From NCBI GenBank assembly GCA_029977045.1, contig JAPOLP010000048.1, forward strand, positions 1 through 14,317: a DNA stretch of 14,317 nucleotides. The letters run 5' to 3'. The notes below the pieces were generated by a model, which did no database searches, was not told where the DNA came from, and worked only from the letters and a program-made list of their open reading frames with translations. The stretch is from Planctomycetota bacterium. GTDB lineage: Bacteria; Planctomycetota; Planctomycetia; Planctomycetales; Planctomycetaceae. This document shows, piece after piece, positions 6,743-12,980 of this stretch (position 1 is its first letter; every line of letters begins with the position of its first letter). Made by a program: the position numbers and the translations under genes.

Positions 6743-7504
6743 ATGCGCAATAGCCGACTGCTTCTGGGGGCGGGTTTCATCAGCGTTCTGGTCGTTGTCG
6801 CGGTTCTGTTGCGCGAGCACACGTCGGTCGAAGCTCTGGTGCAGCGCGAGACGCAGCTTCGCGCGGCGATCGTTGCTCACCCGGTCGAAAGCTGGCTGAT
6901 CGGGTTCGGTGTGTACTTCCTGGCGTCGCTGGTTCCGCTGACCGGAGGCAAGTCAGCGGTCTTCGGCTGGCTGTTTGGATTCCTGCCGGCCGTCGTGATG
7001 ATCGACGGAGCGCTCACGCTGGCGGCAATCGTTACGTTCCTGACCTGCCGGTACCTGCTACGCGACGCTGTCGAATCCCGCTTTGCAGTTCACGTCGAGC
7101 GGCTCAATCATCACCTCGAACGCGACGGACCGTTTTACCTGCTGTTCCTGAGGATGGCTCACGCACCGTACACGTTCATCAATTACGTGTCCGGAGCACT
7201 GCGAGTGCCGACGAGAACGTTCGCGTGGACAACGCTGCTCGGCCTGTTGCCCGGCACGATGGTGTTTGCTTTTGCCGGTTCCCGCCTCCCGACTCTGCGG
7301 GAACTCGCCGACCAGGGACCGATGCGGTTGCTGGATCCCTGGCTGATCACCGCACTCGTTCTGACGGGACTGCTGCCAGTGCTGATTCGCAGTCTCCTGC
7401 GCTGGCTGAAGGTCATCCGGCATCATGACGGAGGTGACCTCACTCGAGACGTTGATCCGCCGCAGCCAGTCGCAGCGACGCATGACGAATCGAGGCTGCC
7501 ATGA
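6743..7504 (+). CDS. VTT-domain (TVP38/TMEM64 family) membrane protein
   Basis: The 253-residue protein has an N-terminal transmembrane helix (6-23). The VTT (SNARE-associated) core follows: a re-entrant-like SLVPLTGGKSAVFGWLFGF (62-80), then a hydrophobic segment (83-106). FYLLFLRMAHAPYTFINYVS (131-150) carries the conserved Arg137, and LLGLLPGTMVFAFAGS (165-180) completes the core. A last helix spans 198-219, and a charged tail follows. DedA/VTT superfamily members include inner-membrane lipid translocases and scramblases; TVP38-type bacterial members are mostly uncharacterised. The ATG at 6743 has a strong SD, GGAGGG (6733-6738). Its TGA overlaps the ATG of the next gene (ATGA at 7501-7504), so VTT protein and CDP-diacylglycerol synthase are probably made together, pointing to phospholipid handling. 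A sigma-54-like element lies upstream. Confidence 0.88.
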   Translation: MRNSRLLLGAGFISVLVVVAVLLREHTSVEALVQRETQLRAAIVAHPVESWLIGFGVYFLASLVPLTGGKSAVFGWLFGFLPAVVMIDGALTLAAIVTFLTCRYLLRDAVESRFAVHVERLNHHLERDGPFYLLFLRMAHAPYTFINYVSGALRVPTRTFAWTTLLGLLPGTMVFAFAGSRLPTLRELADQGPMRLLDPWLITALVLTGLLPVLIRSLLRWLKVIRHHDGGDLTRDVDPPQPVAATHDESRLP

Positions 7505-8475
7505 CGATCCATCCGACACTCGGCTGGATGCTCGTCGCCCTCTTTGGAGCGCTGGCTGTCGGTTCGCTGTCGCGACTGGTCTCGCTGCGAGGTAAACCGG
7601 CGGACCTCGTTCGTAACCGAGTCGGCAGCCTGAAGACCTGGTGGGTGATTGCCCCCACGTTTGCGATCGCGATCGTGCTCGGACAGGTCGCCGTGGCCGT
7701 CGTCTTTTCTGTCATCGGCTGGCTGGCTTTGAGCGAATACGCACGACTGGTCGGTACTCGCACAGCGGACCGCTGGCTGCTGCGAATCTCGCTGATTCTG
7801 GTCCCGCTGCAGTACGCGGCGATCTGCCTCCAGTGGACGCTCGCGGCGCACCTGTTGCTGCCGATCGCCGGGCTGATTCTGCTCAGCGTTTCCCAGACGG
7901 CGGTCGGTCGAGTTCAAGGTTTTCGGCAGGCAGTGGCGACCTGGTACTGGGCTTTGCTGCTGCTGGTTTACGGACCGTCACACGCCGTCATGCTGTGGTC
8001 ACTTCCAGCGGAACAAAGTGCTGACGTCGGCCCGGTTGGATGGTTCCTGTTCCTGATCGTACTGACCGAGATGAACGACATCTCGCAGGCGTTCTTCGGG
8101 CGGCACTGGGGAGACCGGAAGATCGCTCCGATCGTCTCGCCCTTCAAAACGTGGGTCGGATTCTGCGGAGGCGTCGTCACAACGACGGTTCTGGCGTTCA
8201 CGCTCGCGCCGCTGCTGACGACGCTGGCTGGCATCTCGACGGAATGGTCGCTGCCAGGCGGCAACGGACTGATGAGGTCAGTGGCGGCGGGGCTGCTGAT
8301 CTCGATCGTTGGCTTCTTCGGTGACATCAATCTGTCGGCGGTCAAACGCGACGTCGGCGTCAAGGACAGCGGCACGCTGCTTCCCGGCCAGGGCGGCGTT
8401 CTTGACCGGATCGACAGCCTGACGTTCACGGCTCCGGCGTTCTACTTCTTCGTTTCGGTGATCCAGAACCAGTGA
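7501..8475 (+). CDS. cdsA: Phosphatidate cytidylyltransferase (CDP-diacylglycerol synthase, CdsA/YnbB-like)
   Basis: The 324-residue polytopic membrane enzyme has about eight hydrophobic segments. It would make CDP-diacylglycerol from phosphatidate and CTP, the branch-point precursor for head-group transferases. Conserved blocks are TEMNDISQAFFGRHWG (189-204), KIAPIVSPFKTWVGFCGG (207-224) and GFFGD (271-275). The C-terminal CDS signature runs from Ser279 to Asp305 with KR (282-283), KD (288-289) and DRID (302-305). In that signature the usual His of PxHGG is Gln297 (PGQGG); all other positions I could check fit. The gene overlaps the VTT gene by four bases and has GAGG (7492-7495) before its ATG. 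The CDP-alcohol phosphatidyltransferase gene that would use its product starts 94 bases downstream. Whether it is the housekeeping synthase or a paralogue like E. coli YnbB is not decidable here. Confidence 0.92.
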   Translation: MTIHPTLGWMLVALFGALAVGSLSRLVSLRGKPADLVRNRVGSLKTWWVIAPTFAIAIVLGQVAVAVVFSVIGWLALSEYARLVGTRTADRWLLRISLILVPLQYAAICLQWTLAAHLLLPIAGLILLSVSQTAVGRVQGFRQAVATWYWALLLLVYGPSHAVMLWSLPAEQSADVGPVGWFLFLIVLTEMNDISQAFFGRHWGDRKIAPIVSPFKTWVGFCGGVVTTTVLAFTLAPLLTTLAGISTEWSLPGGNGLMRSVAAGLLISIVGFFGDINLSAVKRDVGVKDSGTLLPGQGGVLDRIDSLTFTAPAFYFFVSVIQNQ

Positions 8476-8510
8476 GGTCCCTCCCGGACCGGCATTCAAT
8501 CCGCCGCCGT

Positions 8511-8528
8511 TTGGCACACGCTCTGCAA
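8511..8528 (+). promoter_or_regulatory. Sigma-54-like -24/-12 promoter before the CDP-alcohol phosphatidyltransferase gene
   Basis: TTGGCAC (8511-8517), then CTGCA with GC at 8525-8526, match the RpoN core with exact GG-to-GC spacing. The element lies in the 94-base gap after cdsA, about 45 bases before the next ATG, so the downstream gene could be transcribed separately. A short GGTCC/GGACC hairpin (stem near 8477-8491) lies just upstream. Confidence 0.48.
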
Positions 8529-8569
8529 TCTTCTGATCCGACGGCTAACTTCTTTGTGGAGGCTCCGTC

Positions 8570-9238
8570 ATGACTGCGACCACCGGGACAGATTCGAGCA
8601 TCCGCGACGCGGCGTCTACTCTCGCTCCGAGCCCAAACGACGGCGGAGAAGTCAGCAAACGTCTCTGGACGATCCCCAACGTCCTGTCAGCAATTCGGCT
8701 GGTCGGCTGCTTCGGGCTGATTTGGCTCGCACTGGCCGAGAGACCGATGGCCGTACTGATTCTGTTTGTCATTCTTGAAATGACCGACTGGTTCGACGGT
8801 CGCCTCGCCATCGCGCTCCACCAGCAGACCGAGTTCGGTGCAAAACTCGACAGCACCGCGGACGCCGCCCTGGCTGGCTCAACACTGTTCGCCGGCCTGT
8901 GGCTGCACTGGGCCGCGCTGCAGCCCGAGGTGCCGTTTATGGTCGCGGCCATCGGCATGTACGCGGTATCGAGCTTTTATGGTCTGTGGAAATTCCTCCA
9001 GATCCCGACGTACCACACCTATGGTGCCAAGAAGTCGTGGGGCCTGATCACGATCGGCGTCGTCTGCATCTTCGGCGGCTGGGCAACGTGGCCATATCGA
9101 GTTGCTCTGATCGTCGTCACGCTGACAAACCTCGAAGCGATCCTGATCACGCGAGTCCTGACAGCCCCTCACGTCGACGTCCTCTCGCTCTACCACGCAT
9201 TGCGTCTTGAACGAGCGGACAAATCAGAGGCTTCGTAG
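8570..9238 (+). CDS. CDP-alcohol phosphatidyltransferase family protein
   Basis: The 222-residue membrane protein has a short cytoplasmic N terminus, then IPNVLSAIRLVGCFGL (35-50), the usual first-helix motif. The catalytic CDP-alcohol phosphatidyltransferase motif follows: Asp73-x2-Asp76-Gly77-x2-Ala80, then Gly90-x3-Asp94-x3-Asp98, with the four metal-binding aspartates intact. The Arg that normally follows the conserved Ala is Ile81. Further hydrophobic segments span about 99-130 and 150-190. Such enzymes transfer a phosphatidyl group from CDP-diacylglycerol to an alcohol (glycerol 3-phosphate, serine, inositol phosphate or another lipid); the acceptor cannot be assigned. The ATG at 8570 has a good SD, GGAGG (8558-8562). 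The upstream cdsA gene would supply the donor substrate, as in the E. coli ynbA/ynbB pair. Confidence 0.9.
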   Translation: MTATTGTDSSIRDAASTLAPSPNDGGEVSKRLWTIPNVLSAIRLVGCFGLIWLALAERPMAVLILFVILEMTDWFDGRLAIALHQQTEFGAKLDSTADAALAGSTLFAGLWLHWAALQPEVPFMVAAIGMYAVSSFYGLWKFLQIPTYHTYGAKKSWGLITIGVVCIFGGWATWPYRVALIVVTLTNLEAILITRVLTAPHVDVLSLYHALRLERADKSEAS

Positions 9239-9440
9239 CCCAGGCCCGAAGGGCCGGCCCCATACAAGCCCTGGGCAAAGCCCAGGGAAACCAGGCACAT
9301 GAATTCGTAAAGCCCCAACGGGGCGGTCCTAAACCAGAATTCGATCGGGCCGCCCCGTTGGGGCTTTCATGTCATTCCACAATTCGATTTCCAGGGCTGC
9401 GCCGCAGGCTGGCATAAGACCGGCCCGTTGGGCCTGAATC
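9239..9440. repeat. Composite REP-like repeat cluster between convergent genes
   Basis: Four nested GC-rich inverted repeats fill this gap. GGCCC-GAA-GGGCC (9243-9255) pairs at a distance with a related unit, GGCCC-GTT-GGGCC (9422-9434); the flanks 9241-9257 and 9420-9436 are inverted copies matching at 14 of 17 positions. CCCTGGGC-AAA-GCCCAGGG lies at 9269-9287. A long-stem repeat spans 9309-9367, and an imperfect CCAGGG...GCTGG palindrome lies at about 9391-9412. The arrangement resembles clustered REP/BIME elements. No ORF is supported here. Confidence 0.75.
9309..9367. terminator. Long perfect inverted repeat, likely bidirectional terminator
   Basis: AAAGCCCCAACGGGGCGG (9309-9326) and its exact reverse complement (9350-9367) form an 18-base-pair stem around a 23-base loop. 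Three more pairs (one G-T) extend inward. Each arm is itself a small hairpin (GCCCC-AAC-GGGGC). It ends in TTT on both strands and lies between convergent genes, so it could stop transcription from either side. Confidence 0.6.
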
Positions 9441-9477
9441 GTCTAACGTTGTCCCTCCTCAACCGAGCCAGCCATCC

Positions 9478-10755
9478 TCATCGAATTGATGAGAGCACCA
9501 GAGGCGAGTTCATCGCTGGCTGCTCACAAATCTGAATCGCTTCGGCGATCCGTGATTCAATTTCGGGTGAACGCTCAGACGCAAACACCCGGACCAGCTG
9601 ATCTCCCGGCTGCACCTCCTGGCCGAGACGCGCAACGCAGTCGATGCCGACCGAATGATCGATCGCTTCGCCGGCACGCCGTCGACCGCCTCCGAGGTCG
9701 ATGATGGCCTGGCCGAGCGCTTCGGTATCAATCGTCGTGAGGAAGCCGGCTCGGTCCGCCGTGATCGCGAACTCCGAAGCAACTGGTCGAACTGCCGAGA
9801 GGTCACCTCCCTGAGCCGCGACCATCTGCTCGAACTTCTCGCGAGCGGCGCCGGAGTCGAGGCGGTCGCAGAGCGTCTCTCTGACTGCGTCGAGTGACTG
9901 ACTGCGGCCGGCTGCGATCAGCAATTCGCCGGCCAGAGCCAGTGTCAGCGTGCGCAGGTCATCGGGACCGCCGCCGGAAAGACAATCGATCGCTTCCTGG
10001 ACCTCGACCGCGTTGCCGCACATGCGCCCCAGCGGCTGATTCATGTCTGTGATCAATGCCCGCGTCGAAACACCCATTCTCTCGCCGGTCCTGACGAGTG
10101 ACTCGGCCAGCTCGCGAGCCTGCTTCGGCGTTTTCATAAACGCGCCGCTGCCGCATTTGACGTCAAGCACGAGAGCGTCGAGCGACTCGGCCAGCTTCTT
10201 GCTCATGATGCTGGCCGTGATCAGCGGGATCGACGGCACCGTTCCCGTGACGTCCCGCAGTGCGTACAGCTTGCGGTCGGCGGGAGCGAGCTGCTCGGAC
10301 GCGCCGGTGATCACACAGCCGACCCGGTCGACAACGGACTGCATTTCGTCGATCGACAGGTCCGTCCGGAAGCCGGGAATCGATTCCAGCTTGTCGAGCG
10401 TCCCGCCGGTTGGCCCGAGACCTCGACCGGAAATCATCGGCACTCGCAATCCGCACGCGGCCAGCAGCGGAGCGAGGATCAACGAGACCTTGTCGCCAAC
10501 ACCACCCGTCGAGTGTTTGTCGACAACGCCCGGTCCGCCTGCCCATTGAAGCTGCACTCCCGACTGCAGCATCTCATCCGTCAATGCAGCGGTTTCGGGA
10601 TCGTTCATCCCCTGAAAAAAGATGGCCATTGCCAGAGCCGACATCTGGTATTCGGGCACTGAGCCGTCTACGAATCCCTGGACCAGAAACGCGATTTCGT
10701 CGCCGGAAAGCTCACCACCGTCTCGTTTGCGGGCAATCAGATGAGCGGGTGTCAC
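9478..10755 (-). CDS. deoA: Thymidine/pyrimidine-nucleoside phosphorylase
   Basis: The 425-residue cytosolic enzyme cleaves thymidine (or uridine/deoxyuridine) with phosphate to base and (deoxy)ribose 1-phosphate in nucleoside salvage. The phosphate-binding segment DKHSTGGVGDK (79-89) and the family signature SGRGLGPTGGT plus LDKLE (109-124) are intact. So are the nucleoside-binding residues in YALRDVTG (Arg167) and SIMSKK (Ser182, Lys186). The metal/phosphate-proximal DVKCGSGAFMK (198-208) is also present, as is a C-terminal Gly-rich domain (DLGGGRRRAGEAIDHSVG). Length is close to E. coli DeoA. The start is a GTG (10753-10755) with GGGAG upstream; no better ATG precedes the conserved N terminus. 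It is divergent from glyA with 159 bases between, and has no salvage-gene neighbours. Thymidine versus broad pyrimidine specificity is not settled. Confidence 0.95.
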   Translation of the reverse strand: MTPAHLIARKRDGGELSGDEIAFLVQGFVDGSVPEYQMSALAMAIFFQGMNDPETAALTDEMLQSGVQLQWAGGPGVVDKHSTGGVGDKVSLILAPLLAACGLRVPMISGRGLGPTGGTLDKLESIPGFRTDLSIDEMQSVVDRVGCVITGASEQLAPADRKLYALRDVTGTVPSIPLITASIMSKKLAESLDALVLDVKCGSGAFMKTPKQARELAESLVRTGERMGVSTRALITDMNQPLGRMCGNAVEVQEAIDCLSGGGPDDLRTLTLALAGELLIAAGRSQSLDAVRETLCDRLDSGAAREKFEQMVAAQGGDLSAVRPVASEFAITADRAGFLTTIDTEALGQAIIDLGGGRRRAGEAIDHSVGIDCVARLGQEVQPGDQLVRVFASERSPEIESRIAEAIQICEQPAMNSPLVLSSIR

Positions 10756-10829
10756 GAGGGGATTCTCCCGACATCAACAACCCGATAGCCGTCCGTTGAT
10801 GCGTTTTGGGGCCGGTGGTTTTCGTACTG

Positions 10830-10859
10830 GTGACGGACTATAAGTCTGCCGTTCGTCAC
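10830..10859 (+). promoter_or_regulatory. Palindrome with embedded TATAAG in the deoA-glyA divergent region
   Basis: GTGACG (10830-10835) and CGTCAC (10854-10859) flank an inner GAC-TATAA-GTC (10836-10846). The TATAAG (10839-10844) is a plausible -10 box for glyA, with a poor -35 (TGGTTT, 10816-10821) at 17 bases. The symmetry suggests an operator overlapping the promoter. This is inference. Confidence 0.3.
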
Positions 10860-10914
10860 GCACCTCTTTGCCGCTGAGCACGTCAGTGGCCACTCCGCAG
10901 GAAGTTTGTTCGCC

Positions 10915-12156
10915 ATGAGCCATCTTCAACAGGCCGATCCGGAAATCTGGGCAGCGATTCAGCACGAAGAAACCCGTCAGGTCGAAGGTCTAGAACTGAT
11001 CGCGTCCGAGAACTACACCAGTGCCGCGATTCAGGAAGCAGCTGGCACCGTGCTGACGAACAAGTACGCGGAAGGCTACCCCGAGCGGCGCTACTACGGC
11101 GGTTGCGAGAACGTCGACGTCATCGAAGCGATGGCTCGCGAACGAGCCTGCGAACTGTTCGGAGCCGAGCACGCGAACGTTCAGCCGCACGCGGGATCGC
11201 AGGCCAACATGTCGGTCTATCTGACCGTGCTGAACCCCGGCGATACGTATCTCGCCATGAGTCTCGACCACGGCGGGCACCTGACGCACGGTTCGCCGGT
11301 GAACTTCTCCGGAAAGCTGTACAACGTCGTGCCGTACGGCGTTCGCGAAGACGATCACCGGATCGACTTCGACGCTGTCGCGAAGCTGGCTCGCGAACAC
11401 AAACCGAAGCTGATCGTCGCCGGGGCCAGTGCCTACCCGCGCGAGATCGATCACGCGAAGTTCGCCGAGATCGCGAAGGAAGTCGGCGCGCTCTTCATGG
11501 TCGACATGGCGCACTACGCCGGCCTGGTCGCGGGCGGAGTTCACAACAACCCGGTCGAAGTCGCCGACTTCGTGACGTCGACGTCGCACAAGACGCTGCG
11601 AGGTCCGCGTTCCGGTTTCGTGCTTTGCCGTGAGGAACACGCGAAGGGCATCGACAAGACGATCTTCCCCGGAATGCAGGGCGGCCCGCTGTGCCACGTC
11701 ATCGCGGCCAAGGCGATCTGCTTCGGCGAGGCGCTCAAACCCGACTTCAAAGACTACGCGGCTCAGGTTGTTGCCAATGCGAAGACGCTGGCCGAAGTGC
11801 TGATGCAGGGCGGCATCAAACTCTCGTCCGGCGGTACGGACAATCACCTGATGCTATGCGACATGACCGCGATCGACCTGACCGGCAAGATCGCCGAGCA
11901 GGCACTCGACCGAGCGGGCATCACCGTCAATAAGAACATGATCCCGTTCGACCAGCGAACGCCGTTCGACCCCAGCGGCATCCGCATCGGCACCGCCGCT
12001 CTGACGACTCGCGGGATGAAGGAAGACGAGATGCGCAAAGTCGGCGACTGGATCCTCGAAGTCCTCCGCAACGCCGACAACCACGACATCGTCTCGCGCG
12101 TCCACGAAGAGGTCCGCGAGTTCGCGAAAGCTTTCCCGGTTCCGGGTATCGAATAG
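10915..12156 (+). CDS. glyA: Serine hydroxymethyltransferase
   Basis: The 413-residue PLP enzyme interconverts serine plus tetrahydrofolate with glycine plus 5,10-methylene-tetrahydrofolate in cytosolic one-carbon metabolism. Nearly every block of bacterial GlyA is visible. These are LELIASENYTS (27-36), TNKYAEGYPERRYYGGCENVD (48-68), PHAGSQAN (91-98) and VDMAHYAGLVAGG (196-208). The PLP lysine is Lys226 in TSTSHKTLRGPRSG (221-234), and TDNHLML and PSGIRIGTAALTTRGM lie near the C terminus. The ATG at 10915 was chosen because AGGAAG (10899-10904) is ten bases upstream; an in-frame TTG nine bases earlier leaves no room for an SD. The gene stands alone, with deoA divergent and an inverted repeat downstream. 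I saw no glycine riboswitch in the 159-base leader region. Confidence 0.98.
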   Translation: MSHLQQADPEIWAAIQHEETRQVEGLELIASENYTSAAIQEAAGTVLTNKYAEGYPERRYYGGCENVDVIEAMARERACELFGAEHANVQPHAGSQANMSVYLTVLNPGDTYLAMSLDHGGHLTHGSPVNFSGKLYNVVPYGVREDDHRIDFDAVAKLAREHKPKLIVAGASAYPREIDHAKFAEIAKEVGALFMVDMAHYAGLVAGGVHNNPVEVADFVTSTSHKTLRGPRSGFVLCREEHAKGIDKTIFPGMQGGPLCHVIAAKAICFGEALKPDFKDYAAQVVANAKTLAEVLMQGGIKLSSGGTDNHLMLCDMTAIDLTGKIAEQALDRAGITVNKNMIPFDQRTPFDPSGIRIGTAALTTRGMKEDEMRKVGDWILEVLRNADNHDIVSRVHEEVREFAKAFPVPGIE

Positions 12157-12164
12157 CAGCGACT

Positions 12165-12290
12165 CTCCGCGTCCTCTGCGAAGCCTCAGCAATCTCTGCG
12201 TTTAAGATTGCGTCGTGCTGGCTTCGTGTACCGGTCTCTTCTTTAACCGCAGAGCTCGGAGAGGAGTCGTGGAGAACGCAGAGGTTGTTC
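12165..12290. repeat. Diverged 'CTCTGCG' inverted repeat between convergent genes
   Basis: CTCTGCGTTTAA (12194-12205) is mirrored by TTAACCGCAGAG (12243-12254). Outside these, further CTCTGCG / CGCAGAG and CTCCGCG / CGGAGAG words recur, so the arms extend to about 12165 and 12290 with many mismatches. Similar sequences made of repeated 'TCTGCG' words followed by TTAA occur between genes in various bacteria. It could fold into a long imperfect hairpin after glyA; function is unknown. Confidence 0.6.
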
Positions 12291-12651
12291 AGTCCTCTCG
12301 CAACCTGTCGCGGACGATTTCGAGCATCAGCGGGTGCAGGCCCAGCGGTGGGCAGAGTTTGAAGCTGACCGCGGGGAACTCGGCCGCGAGGTCATTGCGG
12401 AAGCGTTCCAGATCGCGGGTGACGTGCGAGCCGGCGCTGAGGAAATAGGGCAGCATCCGGACTTCGCTGGCTCCGAGTTCGACGCACTGCCGGGCTCCGT
12501 CCGGGATCGATGGCTCGGCCAGTTCGAGGTAACTCGGCACCACGAATTCGAATTCGCCGGTCTCCCGCAATCGATCCGCGACCTCGACGAGATCCTGATT
12601 CGCTTCCGCGCGACGGCTTCCGTGCGCGATGAGAAGGACGGCAGTCGACAT
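12289..12651 (-). CDS. cbiX: Short CbiX/SirB-type sirohydrochlorin chelatase
   Basis: The 120-residue single-domain protein matches the short CbiX (CbiXS) / SirB chelatase family, which inserts cobalt or ferrous iron into sirohydrochlorin for cobalamin or sirohaem. The N terminus LLIAHGSRRAEAN carries metal-binding His10. The second histidine is His76 in LPYFLSAGSHVTRD (67-80). A conserved strand and helix (FVVPSYLELAEPSI, 36-49) lie between, and PPLGLHPLM follows near the C terminus. Single-domain members work as homodimers. The ATG at 12651 has AGGAG eleven bases upstream, a slightly long spacing. No other tetrapyrrole gene is nearby, so the metal and end product cannot be assigned. The gene is convergent with glyA. 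Confidence 0.88.
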   Translation of the reverse strand: MSTAVLLIAHGSRRAEANQDLVEVADRLRETGEFEFVVPSYLELAEPSIPDGARQCVELGASEVRMLPYFLSAGSHVTRDLERFRNDLAAEFPAVSFKLCPPLGLHPLMLEIVRDRLRED

Positions 12652-12680
12652 TGGCGTGAGAACTCCTGCGGAAGCCGCTT

Positions 12681-12755
12681 AACGTGGGGCAGGTTTTCAA
12701 CCGGCCACTGTCCCGGCAGGTTGAAAATCTGCCCCACGTTGAAAATCTGCCCCAC
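12681..12755. repeat. Inverted plus tandem intergenic repeat ('GQIFN' family)
   Basis: The 22-base arm at 12681-12702 is inverted at 12719-12740 with one mismatch, around a 16-base loop. The right arm contains GTTGAAAATCTGCCCCAC (12720-12737), immediately repeated head to tail at 12738-12755. Read on the minus strand one frame gives VGQIFN twice, then LPGQWPVENLPHV. I recognise this as a common intergenic repeat type of planctomycetes rather than a gene. Confidence 0.75.
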
Positions 12756-12980
12756 TTCGAGTCGTAGACGTGCCGGTCCCACTTCGCAAGGGACGTTCTG
12801 CTCGGGTTGTGCCGAGTACTCCGATTGCGTCGGCCTGACCGGAGTTGCCGCACAGGGAATCTCCCCGACTGGGTAGCAGAGGCGACCTATGTTCTGACCG
12901 AAGGGCTCGGTCTGCGCGCCTTTTGCGCGGAGAACCAGCCGCGACGAACTCATCAGTTCGATTGAACCGGTCACCACCCC
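12756..12980. other. Upstream region of the O-antigen-ligase-like gene
   Basis: No gene is supported. Two small consecutive hairpins, GACCGA/TCGGTC (12896-12912) and CGCGC-CTTTT-GCGCG (12915-12929), lie 50-85 bases before the start codon and may form a structured leader. I see no clear promoter, no sigma-54-type element, and no ribosome-binding site at the ATG. Confidence 0.4.

Noticed and set aside
10878..10892. Minus-strand TGGCCA-N6-GTGCT with sigma-54 spacing upstream of deoA
   Set aside because: The GG/GC spacing fits, but the -24 box has two core mismatches (CA for AC) and it lies about 120 bases from the start codon; too weak to call.
10990..11847. Minus-strand ORF (285 codons) across glyA
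   Set aside because: Antisense shadow produced by the strong codon bias of glyA; Val/Arg-rich with no family likeness.
12327..12977. Minus-strand ORF (216 codons) spanning the GQIFN repeats and the chelatase region
   Set aside because: It reads through intergenic repeats and overlaps the real chelatase in another frame; the repeat translation is a known kind of spurious ORF.
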